A stretch of DNA of 64,000 nucleotides from Streptomyces malaysiensis subsp. samsunensis (GCF_024519315.1 NZ_JANIIC010000056.1:1-64000); one strand, 5' to 3'; shown: positions 18,102 through 27,247, counted from the stretch's first letter. Numbers and translations: made by a program. The notes: generated by a model from the sequence alone, not told the origin.

Positions 18102-21100
18102 GTGTCGCCACAGTCCCCCAACACCTCGAGCGTCTCGACCGAAGAACAGGACGGGCAGGGAAGTAACCCTGCCGCCGCCTTCGGCCCCAATGAGTGGCTC
18201 GTCGACGAGATCTACCAGCAGTACCTCCAGGACCCGAACTCGGTCGACCGAGCCTGGTGGGACTTCTTCGCCGACTACAAGCCGGGTCAGGACACCGGCT
18301 CCGCGGTGGCCGCGCCACCACAGGCAGTAGCCGCGAGCGCCGCCCCGGCGGCCCCGGCCAAGCCCGCCGCGGCCCAGCCGGCGGAGGCAAAGCCCGCCGT
18401 CCCGGCCGCCAAGCCCGCGGCCGCGGCTCCGGCTGCCCCGAAGCCCGCGGCGGCGCAGCCCGCGGCCCCCGCCGCGAAGGCCGCCCCGGCCGCCCCCGCG
18501 GCTCCGGCCAAGCCCGCCCCGGTCAAGCCGACCCCGGCCGAGCCGACGGTCTCCAAGAAGGAGCCCGCCGCGCCCTCCGCCGGGCCCGAGTTCGTCACGC
18601 TGCGCGGTCCCTCCGCCGCCGTGGCGAAGAACATGAACGCGTCGCTGGAGCTGCCGACGGCCACCTCGGTGCGCGCCGTCCCGGTCAAGCTGCTGTTCGA
18701 CAACCGCATCGTCATCAACAACCACCTCAAGCGCGCCCGCGGCGGCAAGGTGTCCTTCACGCACCTGATCGGCTACGCCATGGTGCAGGCGCTGAAGGCG
18801 ATGCCCTCGATGAACCACTCGTTCGCCGAGAAGGACGGCAAGCCGACCCTGGTCAAGCCCGAGCACATCAACCTCGGCCTCGCCATCGACCTGGTCAAGC
18901 CCAACGGCGACCGTCAGCTCGTGGTGGCCGCGATCAAGAAGGCCGAGACCCTCAACTTCTTCGAGTTCTGGCAGGCGTACGAGGACATCGTCCGCCGCGC
19001 CCGCGCCGGCAAGCTCACGATGGATGACTTCACCGGCGTCACGGCCTCCCTGACCAACCCCGGCGGCATCGGCACCGTCCACTCGGTGCCGCGGCTGATG
19101 CCCGGCCAGGGCCTGATCGTCGGCGTCGGCGCCATGGAGTACCCGGCCGAGTTCCAGGGCACCTCCCAGGACACCCTGAACAAGCTGGGCATCTCCAAGG
19201 TCATGACGCTGACCAGCACCTATGACCACCGGGTGATCCAGGGCGCCGCCTCCGGCGAGTTCCTGCGGATCATGAGCCAGCTGCTGCTCGGCGAGAACGA
19301 CTTCTTCGACGAGATCTTCAAGGCGCTGCGCATCCCGTACGAGCCGGTCCGCTGGCTCAAGGACATCGACGTCAGCCACGACGACGATGTCACCAAGGCG
19401 GCGCGGGTCTTCGACCTGATCCACTCCTACCGGGTCCGCGGCCACGTCATGGCCGACACCGACCCGCTGGAGTACCGCCAGCGCAAGCACCCCGACCTGG
19501 ACATCATCGAGCACGGGCTCACCCTGTGGGACCTGGAGCGCGAGTTCGCGGTCGGCGGCTTCGCGGGCAAGACCATGATGAAGCTGCGCGACATCCTGGG
19601 CGTGCTGCGCGACTCGTACTGCCGCACCACCGGCATCGAGTTCATGCACATCCAGGACCCCAAGCAGCGCAAGTGGATCCAGGACCGCGTCGAGCGCAGC
19701 CATGACAAGCCGGAGCGCGAGGAGCAGCTGCGCATCCTGCGCCGGCTGAACGCGGCCGAGGCGTTCGAGACCTTCCTCCAGACCAAGTACGTCGGCCAGA
19801 AGCGGTTCTCCCTGGAGGGCGGCGAGTCCGTCATTCCGCTGCTGGACGCGGTGCTGGACGCGGCCGCCGAGTCGCGCCTGGACGAGGTCGTCGTCGGCAT
19901 GGCCCACCGCGGCCGGCTCAACGTCCTCGCCAACATCGTCGGCAAGTCGTACGCGCAGATCTTCCGCGAGTTCGAGGGCAACCTCGACCCGAAGTCCATG
20001 CACGGCTCCGGCGACGTCAAGTACCACCTGGGCGCCGACGGCACCTTCACCGGTCTGGACGGTGAGCAGATCAAGGTCTCGCTGACCGCGAACCCCTCCC
20101 ACCTGGAGGCCGTGGACCCGGTCCTGGAGGGCGTCGTCCGCGCCAAGCAGGACATCATCGGCAAGGCCGGCACCGACTTCACGGTGCTGCCCGTCGCCCT
20201 CCACGGCGACGCGGCCTTCGCGGGCCAGGGCGTGGTCGCCGAGACGCTGAACATGTCGCAGCTGCGCGGCTACCGCACCGGCGGCACCGTGCACATCGTG
20301 ATCAACAACCAGGTCGGCTTCACCGCCGCCCCGGCCGCGTCCCGCTCCTCGATGTACGCCACGGATGTCGCGCGCATGATCGAGGCACCGATCTTCCACG
20401 TCAACGGCGACGACCCGGAGGCCGTCGTGCGCGTGGCGCGGCTCGCCTTCGAGTTCCGCCAGGCGTTCAACAAGGACGTGGTCATCGACCTGATCTGCTA
20501 CCGCCGCCGCGGCCACAACGAGACCGACAACCCCGGTTTCACCCAACCGCTGATGTACGACCTGATCGACAAGAAGCGCTCGGTGCGCAAGCTCTACACC
20601 GAGTCGCTGATCGGGCGCGGCGACATCACGCTGGAAGAGGCCGAGCAGGCGCTCCAGGACTTCCAGGGCCAGCTGGAGAAGGTCTTCACCGAGGTCCGCG
20701 ACGCGGTCTCGGCCCCGGCCCCGGCCCATGTCCCCGAGCCGCAGCCGGAGTTCCCGGTCACCGTCCAGACGGCCGTCTCCCAGGAGGTCGTCAAGCGGAT
20801 CGCCGAGTCCCAGGTCAACATCCCCGACCGGATCACCGTCCACCCGCGGCTGTACCCGCAGCTCCAGCGGCGCGCGGCGATGATCGAGGACGACTCGATC
20901 GACTGGGGCATGGGCGAGACCCTCGCCATCGGCTCGCTGCTGATGGAGGGCACCCCGGTCCGGCTCGTCGGCCAGGACTCCCGCCGCGGCACCTTCGGCC
21001 AGCGCCACGCGGTGCTGGTGGACCGCGAGACCGGTGACGACTACACCCCGCTGCTGTACCTCACCGAGGACCAGGCGCGGTACAACGTCTACGACTCGCT

Positions 21101-21947
21101 GCTGAGCGAGTACGCGGCGATGGGCTTCGAGTACGGCTACTCGCTGGCCCGCCCGGACGCGCTGGTCATGTGGGAGGCGCAGTTCGGTGACTTCGTCAAC
21201 GGCGCGCAGACCATCGTCGACGAGTTCATCTCCTCGGCCGAGCAGAAGTGGGGCCAGACCTCCGGGGTCACCCTGCTGCTGCCGCACGGCTACGAGGGCC
21301 AGGGCCCGGACCACTCCTCGGCCCGTATCGAGCGCTTCCTCCAGCTGTGCGCGCAGAACAACATGACGGTCGCCGCGCCCACGCTGCCGTCGAACTACTT
21401 CCACCTGCTGCGCTGGCAGGTCCACAACCCGCACCACAAGCCGCTGGTCGTCTTCACCCCGAAGTCGATGCTGCGTCTGAAGGCCGCGGCGTCGAGCACC
21501 GAGGAGTTCCTGAGCGGCTCGTTCCGCCCGGTGATCGGCGACGAGACGGCCGACCCGGCCGCGGTGCGCAAGGTGGTCTTCTGCTCCGGCAAGGTCTACT
21601 ACGACCTGGCCGCGGAGCGGGACAAGCGCGGTGCGCACGACACGGCGATCATCCGCCTGGAGCGGCTGTACCCGCTGCCGGGCGCGGAGCTCCAGGCCGA
21701 GATCGCCAAGTACTCGGGCGTCCAGAAGTTCGTCTGGGCGCAGGAGGAGCCGGCCAACCAGGGTGCCTGGCCGTTCGTCGCCCTCAACCTGATCGACCAC
21801 CTGGAGCTGTCGGTCGGCGCGGACGTCCCCGCCGCCGAGCGGCTGGCCCGGGTCTCCCGCCCGCACTCGTCCTCGCCCGCGGTGGGGTCGAACAAGCGGC
21901 ACCAGTCGGAGCAGGGGGCGCTGGTGAGCGAGGTCTTCGAGATCTGA
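18102..21947 (+). CDS. kgd: Multifunctional 2-oxoglutarate decarboxylase/dehydrogenase E1-E2 (Kgd/OdhA)
   Basis: TCA-cycle enzyme of 1281 residues fusing a succinyltransferase (E2o-like) domain and a thiamine-dependent E1o domain, as in mycobacterial Kgd and corynebacterial OdhA. The N-terminal helix (NEWLVDEIYQQYLQDPNSVD) leads into an Ala/Pro/Lys linker of ~110 residues. The E2 catalytic domain contains DHRVIQGAASGEF and has no lipoyl domain. The E1 part contains VVGMAHRGRLNVLAN and FNKDVVIDLICYRRRGHNE. The GTG start at 18102 (VSPQSPNTSSVSTEE) matches known Streptomyces proteins. Control by a GarA/OdhI FHA protein is expected from the family; none is in the window. Confidence 0.97.
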   Translation: MSPQSPNTSSVSTEEQDGQGSNPAAAFGPNEWLVDEIYQQYLQDPNSVDRAWWDFFADYKPGQDTGSAVAAPPQAVAASAAPAAPAKPAAAQPAEAKPAVPAAKPAAAAPAAPKPAAAQPAAPAAKAAPAAPAAPAKPAPVKPTPAEPTVSKKEPAAPSAGPEFVTLRGPSAAVAKNMNASLELPTATSVRAVPVKLLFDNRIVINNHLKRARGGKVSFTHLIGYAMVQALKAMPSMNHSFAEKDGKPTLVKPEHINLGLAIDLVKPNGDRQLVVAAIKKAETLNFFEFWQAYEDIVRRARAGKLTMDDFTGVTASLTNPGGIGTVHSVPRLMPGQGLIVGVGAMEYPAEFQGTSQDTLNKLGISKVMTLTSTYDHRVIQGAASGEFLRIMSQLLLGENDFFDEIFKALRIPYEPVRWLKDIDVSHDDDVTKAARVFDLIHSYRVRGHVMADTDPLEYRQRKHPDLDIIEHGLTLWDLEREFAVGGFAGKTMMKLRDILGVLRDSYCRTTGIEFMHIQDPKQRKWIQDRVERSHDKPEREEQLRILRRLNAAEAFETFLQTKYVGQKRFSLEGGESVIPLLDAVLDAAAESRLDEVVVGMAHRGRLNVLANIVGKSYAQIFREFEGNLDPKSMHGSGDVKYHLGADGTFTGLDGEQIKVSLTANPSHLEAVDPVLEGVVRAKQDIIGKAGTDFTVLPVALHGDAAFAGQGVVAETLNMSQLRGYRTGGTVHIVINNQVGFTAAPAASRSSMYATDVARMIEAPIFHVNGDDPEAVVRVARLAFEFRQAFNKDVVIDLICYRRRGHNETDNPGFTQPLMYDLIDKKRSVRKLYTESLIGRGDITLEEAEQALQDFQGQLEKVFTEVRDAVSAPAPAHVPEPQPEFPVTVQTAVSQEVVKRIAESQVNIPDRITVHPRLYPQLQRRAAMIEDDSIDWGMGETLAIGSLLMEGTPVRLVGQDSRRGTFGQRHAVLVDRETGDDYTPLLYLTEDQARYNVYDSLLSEYAAMGFEYGYSLARPDALVMWEAQFGDFVNGAQTIVDEFISSAEQKWGQTSGVTLLLPHGYEGQGPDHSSARIERFLQLCAQNNMTVAAPTLPSNYFHLLRWQVHNPHHKPLVVFTPKSMLRLKAAASSTEEFLSGSFRPVIGDETADPAAVRKVVFCSGKVYYDLAAERDKRGAHDTAIIRLERLYPLPGAELQAEIAKYSGVQKFVWAQEEPANQGAWPFVALNLIDHLELSVGADVPAAERLARVSRPHSSSPAVGSNKRHQSEQGALVSEVFEI

Positions 21948-21962
21948 TTCGCCCCGTCCGTC

Positions 21963-22000
21963 CCGGAAGGCCAGGTCCCCCCAGGGGCCTGGCCTTCCGG
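21963..22000. terminator. Terminator after kgd
   Basis: CCGGAAGGCCAGG (21963-21975) and CCTGGCCTTCCGG (21988-22000) form a perfect 13-bp stem, with CCCC/GGGG pairing further in. It starts 16 bases after the kgd stop and also lies just beyond the convergent STAND-type gene, so it may serve both. Confidence 0.85.
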
Positions 22001-22013
22001 CCGTCAGGCCACG

Positions 22014-25000
22014 TCAGACCGGCAGCGGCTCGAAGTCCCGGACGGGGCGGGTGCGGTCGCGGGCCGCCACGGTCTCGGGGTGGTCCGGACCCAGGACGGC
22101 GGCCAGACCGCCGAGGGCCACCTCCTCGATCACGTCCGCCTCGTCGCGCCCGCCACGGATCATCCGCAGGTCCGCGGCCAGACCGATATGGGCCTCCAGG
22201 GTCAGCGGATGCCGCTCGCCCAGCGCCTCGGCGGCGTGCAGTCCGGTTTCGCGGCTCAGCGCGCAGGCGTCCTGGTGCCGCCCCGTCGCGTGGTACGTGG
22301 CGGCGGTGTTGAGCGCGATCCCCAGCGTCCAGGGGTGGTGCTCGCCGACGGCGGCGGCCATGTCCATGAGCGCGGTGTCCAGAAGCCGTACCGCGAAGTC
22401 CGTACGCAGCGTGAGCGCGTGGTTCGCGCGGGCCCCGATGGTGTAGGGATGCCGCTCCCCCAGGGCGGCCCGGTAACGGTTCACGGTCTCCAGGGCGGCC
22501 TCCCCGGCCCGGGTCAGGTGGCCCTCGCGCCGGAGGGCGCGGGTGACCCCGGTCGCGATCATGAGCGTCGTGGGTGCGCCCTCGCCCAGCAGGTCCGCCG
22601 CGCGTCGCAACAGGCCGTGGATGTCGTCGACGTCGCCGTGTCCGTCGCACAGCCACAAGTGGTATTCGGCGGCCAGGCTCAGCGGATGCCCGGCGCCCAG
22701 CACCTCGCGCTGTCGCTCGGCACTGGGCCCCTGGAGCGCCAGCGCCTCCTGGTGACGGCCGGAGAGCCGCAGGTCGTACGCGTGCTCCGTCTCGCAGGCC
22801 AGCGTCACCAGCGCCGTCGGGCCCAGCTCCGCCCGCGCGCTGTCCAGCACCTGCCGGGACAGCTCCGCAGCCTCGGTGTAGGAGCCGAGCATGCGCAGTG
22901 AGCGGGACAGGCCGCGCTGGGCGTTCCGCGCCTCCGCACCGTCCTCCGGGCAGCTCGCGGCGCACAGGTCACGCTGTCGGCAGGCCAGCTGGTGCGCCTC
23001 GGCGTAGCGGGCCAGGCCCCGGAGGTCCGCGGCCAGCCTGGCCATGGCGAGGCGTTGGCCCGGTGCGTCGGTCTCGGTCAGGCTCTCCAGCACCGACCGG
23101 TCCAGCGCCTCCGCTGCGGCGTAGTCCCCGGTCTCGCGCAGCAGCGCGGCACGACGGGTGGCCAGCTCCGGGTGGCTGCCCGTCGCCCGATCCACGATGT
23201 GCATGCCCGTCGCGTAGTCGCCGCTCAGCGTCAGATAGGTGAGGAATCCGACGACCAGCTTGCGCGACACGGGATCCGGTGAGTCCAGCGCGCCCGAGGG
23301 CTCCAGGTTCGGCACGAGCCGGGCGTAGCGCGGCCAGGCGGCGGGGTCGTCCGGGGTGCCGGGGTCCGCTTCCCGCAGCGCCAGGCGGACGACCCGGGCG
23401 TACGACTCGCGCTCGTCGCCGGCGATCGACGCCCGTACGGCCTGCTGGAGGGCGCGGGGCAGGCACAGCGCACCGGATTCCAGACGCGCCACCGAATACT
23501 GCGCGAGCGCGCCGACCGTCGCATGCCACCGCAGGTCGTCGTCGAGCAACTCGGCCAGCGGGAGGGACAGCTCGCGCAGCGGCACGGCCCGCAGCAGGTC
23601 CAGCGGGACGGGCCCGGGCGCGAAGTGGGCGCACAGCCGGAGCAGGTCGATGGCGGCCGGCACGGTCTCCCTGAGCTGGTTGAGCTGGATGCTCAGCGCC
23701 ACCGGGTACGACAGCGGATACGCGGCCGCCAGCTTGAGGCCCAGGTCCTCGGTCCTGCCCGCGCGCAGCGCCTCGACGTAGTCGCCGACCGGCACGATCG
23801 ACTCGCCGAGCCAGCCGGCCGTCTGATCGAGTAACAGCGGATGGTCCTCCACCGCCTCCGCGAGCAGCGCCGCCGCGTCGCCGTCGAGGCCGGGCGCGCG
23901 GCGCCGGACGAGGGCGACGCTCTCCTCGCGGCGCAGCGGCGGCACATCCAGCAGTTCGGCGTAATGGGTGCCCCACGCCCGGTTCCGCGAGGTGATCAGC
24001 ACATGACCGGGCCCGGACGGCAGCAGGTCCGCGACCGCGTCGGGGTCGTCCGCCCCGTCCAGGACGATCAGCCAGCGGGCGTACGGCCGCCCGCGGCGCA
24101 GGGCGTCGTGCACCGCCCGGACGCGCTCTCCGGACCCGCCGCCGCTCAGGCCCAGGGCGGGGGCAAGTTCGGCGAGGCGCTCGCGCACGGCGGTGCGGCC
24201 GTCCGCGCGGGCCCACCACACGACGTCGTACTCGGGCCCGAACCGGTGCGCGTACTCGGCCGCGAGCTGTGTCTTGCCGATACCGGGCGGGCCGAGCAGG
24301 GCGCATACGGCGGTGTCGGCCGGTGCGGCGGTCAGCCGCGTCCGCAGCGCGGCCAGCGGCTCCGCGCGCCCGGTGAGATGGGGGTTGCGCCGCGGCACAC
24401 CGTCCCAGACGGCGGGCAGCGCGGACGGGAAGCGCGGCCCCGGCCGCGCGGGCCCGTCGAATCGGGTCAGCAGCCGGCTCCTGGCCTCGGCCTCGCTCAC
24501 GCCCCGCAGCTCCAGCGCCTCGACCTCGCCGACGAAGGGCAGCGGGACGTCGTCGACCAGGGCGGCCAGCACACCCTCGCGGCGCAGCTCGCGCATCGCC
24601 GCGTCCCAGTCGATGCCCGCGTGCCGCCCCGCGGCGCGGAAGTGCTCGCTGACGACCAGGACGTGCGGGCCGTTGTCGGGGTGGAGGTCGCGTACGGACG
24701 CGGGGGAGGAGGGTTCCCAGAGCCACAGCGCGACCCGCGGCCCCCACGTCTCCAGGGTCCGGCCCAGCCACTCCGCCCAGGAGCGGTCCGCCGCCACATA
24801 GCTGATGTCGACGGGAACCGGGCCGTCCGGCGCCCGCTCCTCGAACGGCGTGGCGCGGCGCTCGCGCGTTCCCCCGGCGACGGGGCGCGGCCCGTCCGGG
24901 TCGTCATGGCGCCAGAGGTGGGCACCGGTGCCCTGGGCGCGCAGTTCGGCGAGTTCCGAGGCCAGCCGCAGGGCCCGCTCCTCGGCGGCCATGGCCTGCT

Positions 25001-25772
25001 CCTGGGCGGACCGCAGCCGGTCGGCCACGGCCTCGTCGGCGGCGCTCTCCGCGTTCTCGCCCGCCGTCTCCTCCTCCGTCTGGAGCTGGTGTTCCAGCGC
25101 CTCGCACCGCCGCTCGGCCTCCAGCGCCTGCCGCTTGGCCTCCGTCAACGCGCCCTGGAGCCGGACGACTTCCGCGCGCAGCCGGTCCCGTTCGGCCGTC
25201 AAGTCCTCGCGCTCCTGGCGCAGCCCCGCCATCTCCGCGCTCGGGGCCGCGGGGTCCGCCGCGGTGATCGCGGTGCGCCGCTGCTCGACCTCCATGTCGG
25301 CGATGCGCTGTTTCCGTACCAGCAACGCCTCCAGGAGCGCCTCGGCGCGCACCTCGGCGTGCTGGCGCAGACGGTCCGCGTCGGCGAGCTGGTCGCGCAG
25401 GTTCTGGAGCTCCCAGCCGACCTTGTTGGTGGCCCGCAACGCCTTGCGTTGCTGGGCGTGCACATGGGCCACGACCTCGGCGGAGGACGGCCGTCCGGTG
25501 GCCTTGGCTGCGTGGGTGAAGAGCTGGTCCACGAACTCGGCCGGGGGCACCACGGTCCCGTTGAGATAGCGCGAGACGGTCCCGGCGTCGTAGTGCAGCC
25601 GTACGGCGAGGACCCGCAGCGACACCCCGACCGCCCCGAACAGCTCCCGCAGGCTCTCGGCCAGCGCCCGGCAGTCCGGTCCCACCTGTTCGGGGATCGG
25701 CTTCAGATCCCCGATCCGCCGCGCCGCGCCCCGCTCCGGCACCAGCTCCCCGCCGACGGGTCCGTCCTCCAT
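22014..25772 (-). CDS. HTH / coiled-coil / TIR-like / NB-ARC / TPR protein (STAND NTPase, FxsT-like)
   Basis: A 1252-residue multidomain protein. In order: an XRE-like helix-turn-helix (~30-95, LAVRLHYDAGTVSRYLNG), a long Glu/Arg/Ala coiled coil (~115-285), and a TIR-like domain (~318-440, DISYVAADRSWAEWLGRTL). Then come an NB-ARC NTPase with P-loop LLGPPGIGKTQLAAEYA (~490) and LIVLDGADDPD, and C-terminal tetratricopeptide repeats with GERHP/GxxHPxT signatures (~850-1250). The ATG at 25772 has GGGGGAGGGG about 10 bases upstream. Similar TIR/NB-ARC/TPR proteins are annotated in FxSxx-COOH systems and as NLR-like defence proteins, but no fxsA or fxsB partner is here. It is divergent from a 34-codon frame. 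Confidence 0.88.
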   Translation of the reverse strand: MEDGPVGGELVPERGAARRIGDLKPIPEQVGPDCRALAESLRELFGAVGVSLRVLAVRLHYDAGTVSRYLNGTVVPPAEFVDQLFTHAAKATGRPSSAEVVAHVHAQQRKALRATNKVGWELQNLRDQLADADRLRQHAEVRAEALLEALLVRKQRIADMEVEQRRTAITAADPAAPSAEMAGLRQEREDLTAERDRLRAEVVRLQGALTEAKRQALEAERRCEALEHQLQTEEETAGENAESAADEAVADRLRSAQEQAMAAEERALRLASELAELRAQGTGAHLWRHDDPDGPRPVAGGTRERRATPFEERAPDGPVPVDISYVAADRSWAEWLGRTLETWGPRVALWLWEPSSPASVRDLHPDNGPHVLVVSEHFRAAGRHAGIDWDAAMRELRREGVLAALVDDVPLPFVGEVEALELRGVSEAEARSRLLTRFDGPARPGPRFPSALPAVWDGVPRRNPHLTGRAEPLAALRTRLTAAPADTAVCALLGPPGIGKTQLAAEYAHRFGPEYDVVWWARADGRTAVRERLAELAPALGLSGGGSGERVRAVHDALRRGRPYARWLIVLDGADDPDAVADLLPSGPGHVLITSRNRAWGTHYAELLDVPPLRREESVALVRRRAPGLDGDAAALLAEAVEDHPLLLDQTAGWLGESIVPVGDYVEALRAGRTEDLGLKLAAAYPLSYPVALSIQLNQLRETVPAAIDLLRLCAHFAPGPVPLDLLRAVPLRELSLPLAELLDDDLRWHATVGALAQYSVARLESGALCLPRALQQAVRASIAGDERESYARVVRLALREADPGTPDDPAAWPRYARLVPNLEPSGALDSPDPVSRKLVVGFLTYLTLSGDYATGMHIVDRATGSHPELATRRAALLRETGDYAAAEALDRSVLESLTETDAPGQRLAMARLAADLRGLARYAEAHQLACRQRDLCAASCPEDGAEARNAQRGLSRSLRMLGSYTEAAELSRQVLDSARAELGPTALVTLACETEHAYDLRLSGRHQEALALQGPSAERQREVLGAGHPLSLAAEYHLWLCDGHGDVDDIHGLLRRAADLLGEGAPTTLMIATGVTRALRREGHLTRAGEAALETVNRYRAALGERHPYTIGARANHALTLRTDFAVRLLDTALMDMAAAVGEHHPWTLGIALNTAATYHATGRHQDACALSRETGLHAAEALGERHPLTLEAHIGLAADLRMIRGGRDEADVIEEVALGGLAAVLGPDHPETVAARDRTRPVRDFEPLPV

Positions 25773-25791
25773 GGGTGGTCGCCCCTCCCCC

Positions 25792-25884
25792 GTTGCGGCC
25801 GCACTGCAACGCGTGCGGGCTGCCGCAACACCCCAGAGCCCGCACATCGTGAAACGTACCCCGGCGCCTTCGCCGGTTTCACGA
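25792..25884. promoter_or_regulatory. Cluster of inverted repeats in the STAND/peptide divergent region
   Basis: Three perfect inverted repeats in 93 bases: GTTGCGGC (25792-25799) with GCCGCAAC (25822-25829); GTGCGGGCT (25813-25821) with AGCCCGCAC (25837-25845); TCGTGAAAC (25847-25855) with GTTTCACGA (25876-25884). The last encloses CCGGCG-CCTT-CGCCGG. The pairings overlap so the first two are mutually exclusive. They are likely operators for the XRE domain of the adjacent protein, or alternative RNA structures. Confidence 0.6.
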
Positions 25885-25897
25885 AAGCAGGTCAAAG

Positions 25898-26002
25898 ATG
25901 CCGAACCGCCGCCGCTCCGCCGTCCTCACGCTCTCCGCCGCCGCGGTCACCGGCGCCGTCCGAGCGCTGGTGTCCTGGCTGCTCAGCCGCACGACGGAAT
26001 GA
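25898..26002 (+). CDS. Candidate 34-residue cationic membrane peptide
   Basis: A short open frame divergent from the STAND-type gene. The product starts MPNRRRSAVLTLSAAAVTGA and ends VRALVSWLLSRTTE: three arginines, then a mostly hydrophobic stretch able to span a membrane, then a polar end. Nearly all codons end in G or C, as expected for a real Streptomyces gene. An AGCAGG-like ribosome site lies about 7 bases before the ATG, and inverted repeats lie right upstream. The end overlaps the convergent MerR gene by 20 bases. It does not end in FxSxx. A toxin, a signal peptide substrate or a sensor partner are all possible. Coding status is inferred. Confidence 0.5.
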   Translation: MPNRRRSAVLTLSAAAVTGAVRALVSWLLSRTTE

Positions 26003-26390
26003 CCGCGGTCCGCTCCGCCGCCTCCCCCGCGCGCGGCAGCGCGGCGGAGGCGACGGCGAGCCGCTCGGCGAGTTCGTCGCGCACCCGGGCGAGGGCGGCG
26101 ATCCGCTCGTCCAGCACGCTCAGGCGGCGGCGCCCGACGTTCAGCCCGGCCTCGGAGGGCGGGCTGTTCGGCAGATCGCCGTCCAGGCAGGCGCGGAAGT
26201 GCTCGACGTCCTCCAGCGTGAGCCCGGCGTCCAGCAGATAGCGGATGTTGGCCACGCGCCGGATCGCCCGCTCGTCGTACATCCGGTAGCCGTTGACCGC
26301 GCGGGCCGAGCTCAGCAGCCCGCGCTCCTCGTAGAACCGCAGGGCCCTGGTGGTGGCACCGGTGGCCTTCGCCAACTCCCCTATCCGCAT
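25983..26390 (-). CDS. MerR-family transcriptional regulator
   Basis: A 135-residue activator/repressor with the MerR winged helix: MRIGELAKATGATTRALRFY, ERGLLSSARAVNGYRMYDE, then a dimerisation helix ending in ERLAVASAALPRA. There is no metal-binding Cys pair; a single Cys lies near the C-terminus. It is 87 bases downstream of the short-chain dehydrogenase gene on the same strand and may be cotranscribed with it. The effector is unknown. Confidence 0.88.
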   Translation of the reverse strand: MRIGELAKATGATTRALRFYEERGLLSSARAVNGYRMYDERAIRRVANIRYLLDAGLTLEDVEHFRACLDGDLPNSPPSEAGLNVGRRRLSVLDERIAALARVRDELAERLAVASAALPRAGEAAERTAVIPSCG

Positions 26391-26430
26391 ACGGCGACAC
26401 TACCCATGGATCGACGGAAGCTCGGCGCAC

Positions 26431-26476
26431 TCGCGGTGGAGCGCACTTCCGGTGGAGCGCACTTCCGGCGGAGCGC
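26431..26476 (-). repeat. Partial copy of the interspersed repeat with 16-bp direct repeats
   Basis: Directly after the dehydrogenase stop codon (26477-26479, minus strand), the sequence reads GCGCTCCGCCGGAAGTGC, the same end as the repeat copies at 36840 and 43670. The unit GGTGGAGCGCACTTCC (plus strand) occurs twice in tandem. It occupies the gap before the MerR gene. Confidence 0.7.
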
Positions 26477-27247
26477 TCAGCCGACCAGCGCCCCGCCGTC
26501 CACGGGCAGCACGACACCGGTGGTGTAGCCCGCCTCGGCCCTGGCGAGCTGGGCGATCCAGAAGGCGACCTCCTCCGCCCGGCCGACCCGCCGCAGCGGC
26601 ACATGCTCGATCAGCGTCGTCCGCAGGGCCTCGATCTGCTCGGCGTCGAGCCCCTGGTGCTGTCCGATCGGGGTGGCGATGGGGCCGGGGGCCACCCCGA
26701 CCACGCGCACCCCGCTCGGGGCGAACCACACCGCCCAGCTCCGAGTCAGCGTGTCCAGCGCGGCCTTCAGCGCCGCGTACAGCTCTCCGCCGGTGAACGG
26801 CCAGCCGCGCTGGCCGATCGCCGTACTGACGTTGATCACGACCCCGGCGGTCTCGCTCAGATGCGGAAGGGCGGCCTGGGTGAGGTGGACCGGGGCGAGC
26901 AGGTTGACGGCGAGCATCTCCTCCGCGGCCTCCCGCTCGGCGTCCCCGAGCGGCGTCTGCCGGACCACGGCGGCGTTGTTGACCAGCACATCGATCCGGC
27001 CGAACGCCTCCCGCGCGGTGTTCACGATCAGCTCGGCGGCGCCGGGGGCCGAGACGTCGGTCGCGAGCTGCTGGATGCCCGGTGCCTCGGCGGCCGTCTC
27101 GGCGAGCCTGTCCGCCGTACGGCCCACCACCAGCACCTGGGCGCCCTGCTCGGCGAAGGTCCGCGCGGTGGCCCGCCCGATCCCCGTGCCCCCACCGGTG
27201 ACGATCACCGCTTTGCCATGGAAGTGTGCGGCTGTCATGTCTGTCAT
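26477..27247 (-). CDS. Short-chain dehydrogenase/reductase
   Basis: NAD(P)-dependent classical SDR of 256 residues. The cofactor motif is VTGGGTGIGRATA, followed by VLVNNAAVV, the catalytic Ser in INVSTAIG, and YAALKAAL supplying the Tyr/Lys pair; the C-terminal GVVLPVDGG is typical. The start is taken at ATG 27247 (MTDMTAAHFHGKAVIVTGGG); ATG 27238 or 27274 are possible. It is followed by a MerR gene that may regulate it. The substrate is unknown. Confidence 0.9.
   Translation of the reverse strand: MTDMTAAHFHGKAVIVTGGGTGIGRATARTFAEQGAQVLVVGRTADRLAETAAEAPGIQQLATDVSAPGAAELIVNTAREAFGRIDVLVNNAAVVRQTPLGDAEREAAEEMLAVNLLAPVHLTQAALPHLSETAGVVINVSTAIGQRGWPFTGGELYAALKAALDTLTRSWAVWFAPSGVRVVGVAPGPIATPIGQHQGLDAEQIEALRTTLIEHVPLRRVGRAEEVAFWIAQLARAEAGYTTGVVLPVDGGALVG

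Noticed and set aside
17988..21902. A 1300-codon open frame antisense to kgd
   Set aside because: It mirrors the kgd gene, whose domains are unmistakable; long antisense frames are expected at this GC content. Its product is low-complexity with no recognisable fold.
25898..26002. Interpretation of the small frame as an FxSxx-COOH precursor
   Set aside because: The peptide ends LLSRTTE, not F-x-S-x-x, and no radical SAM gene is nearby.
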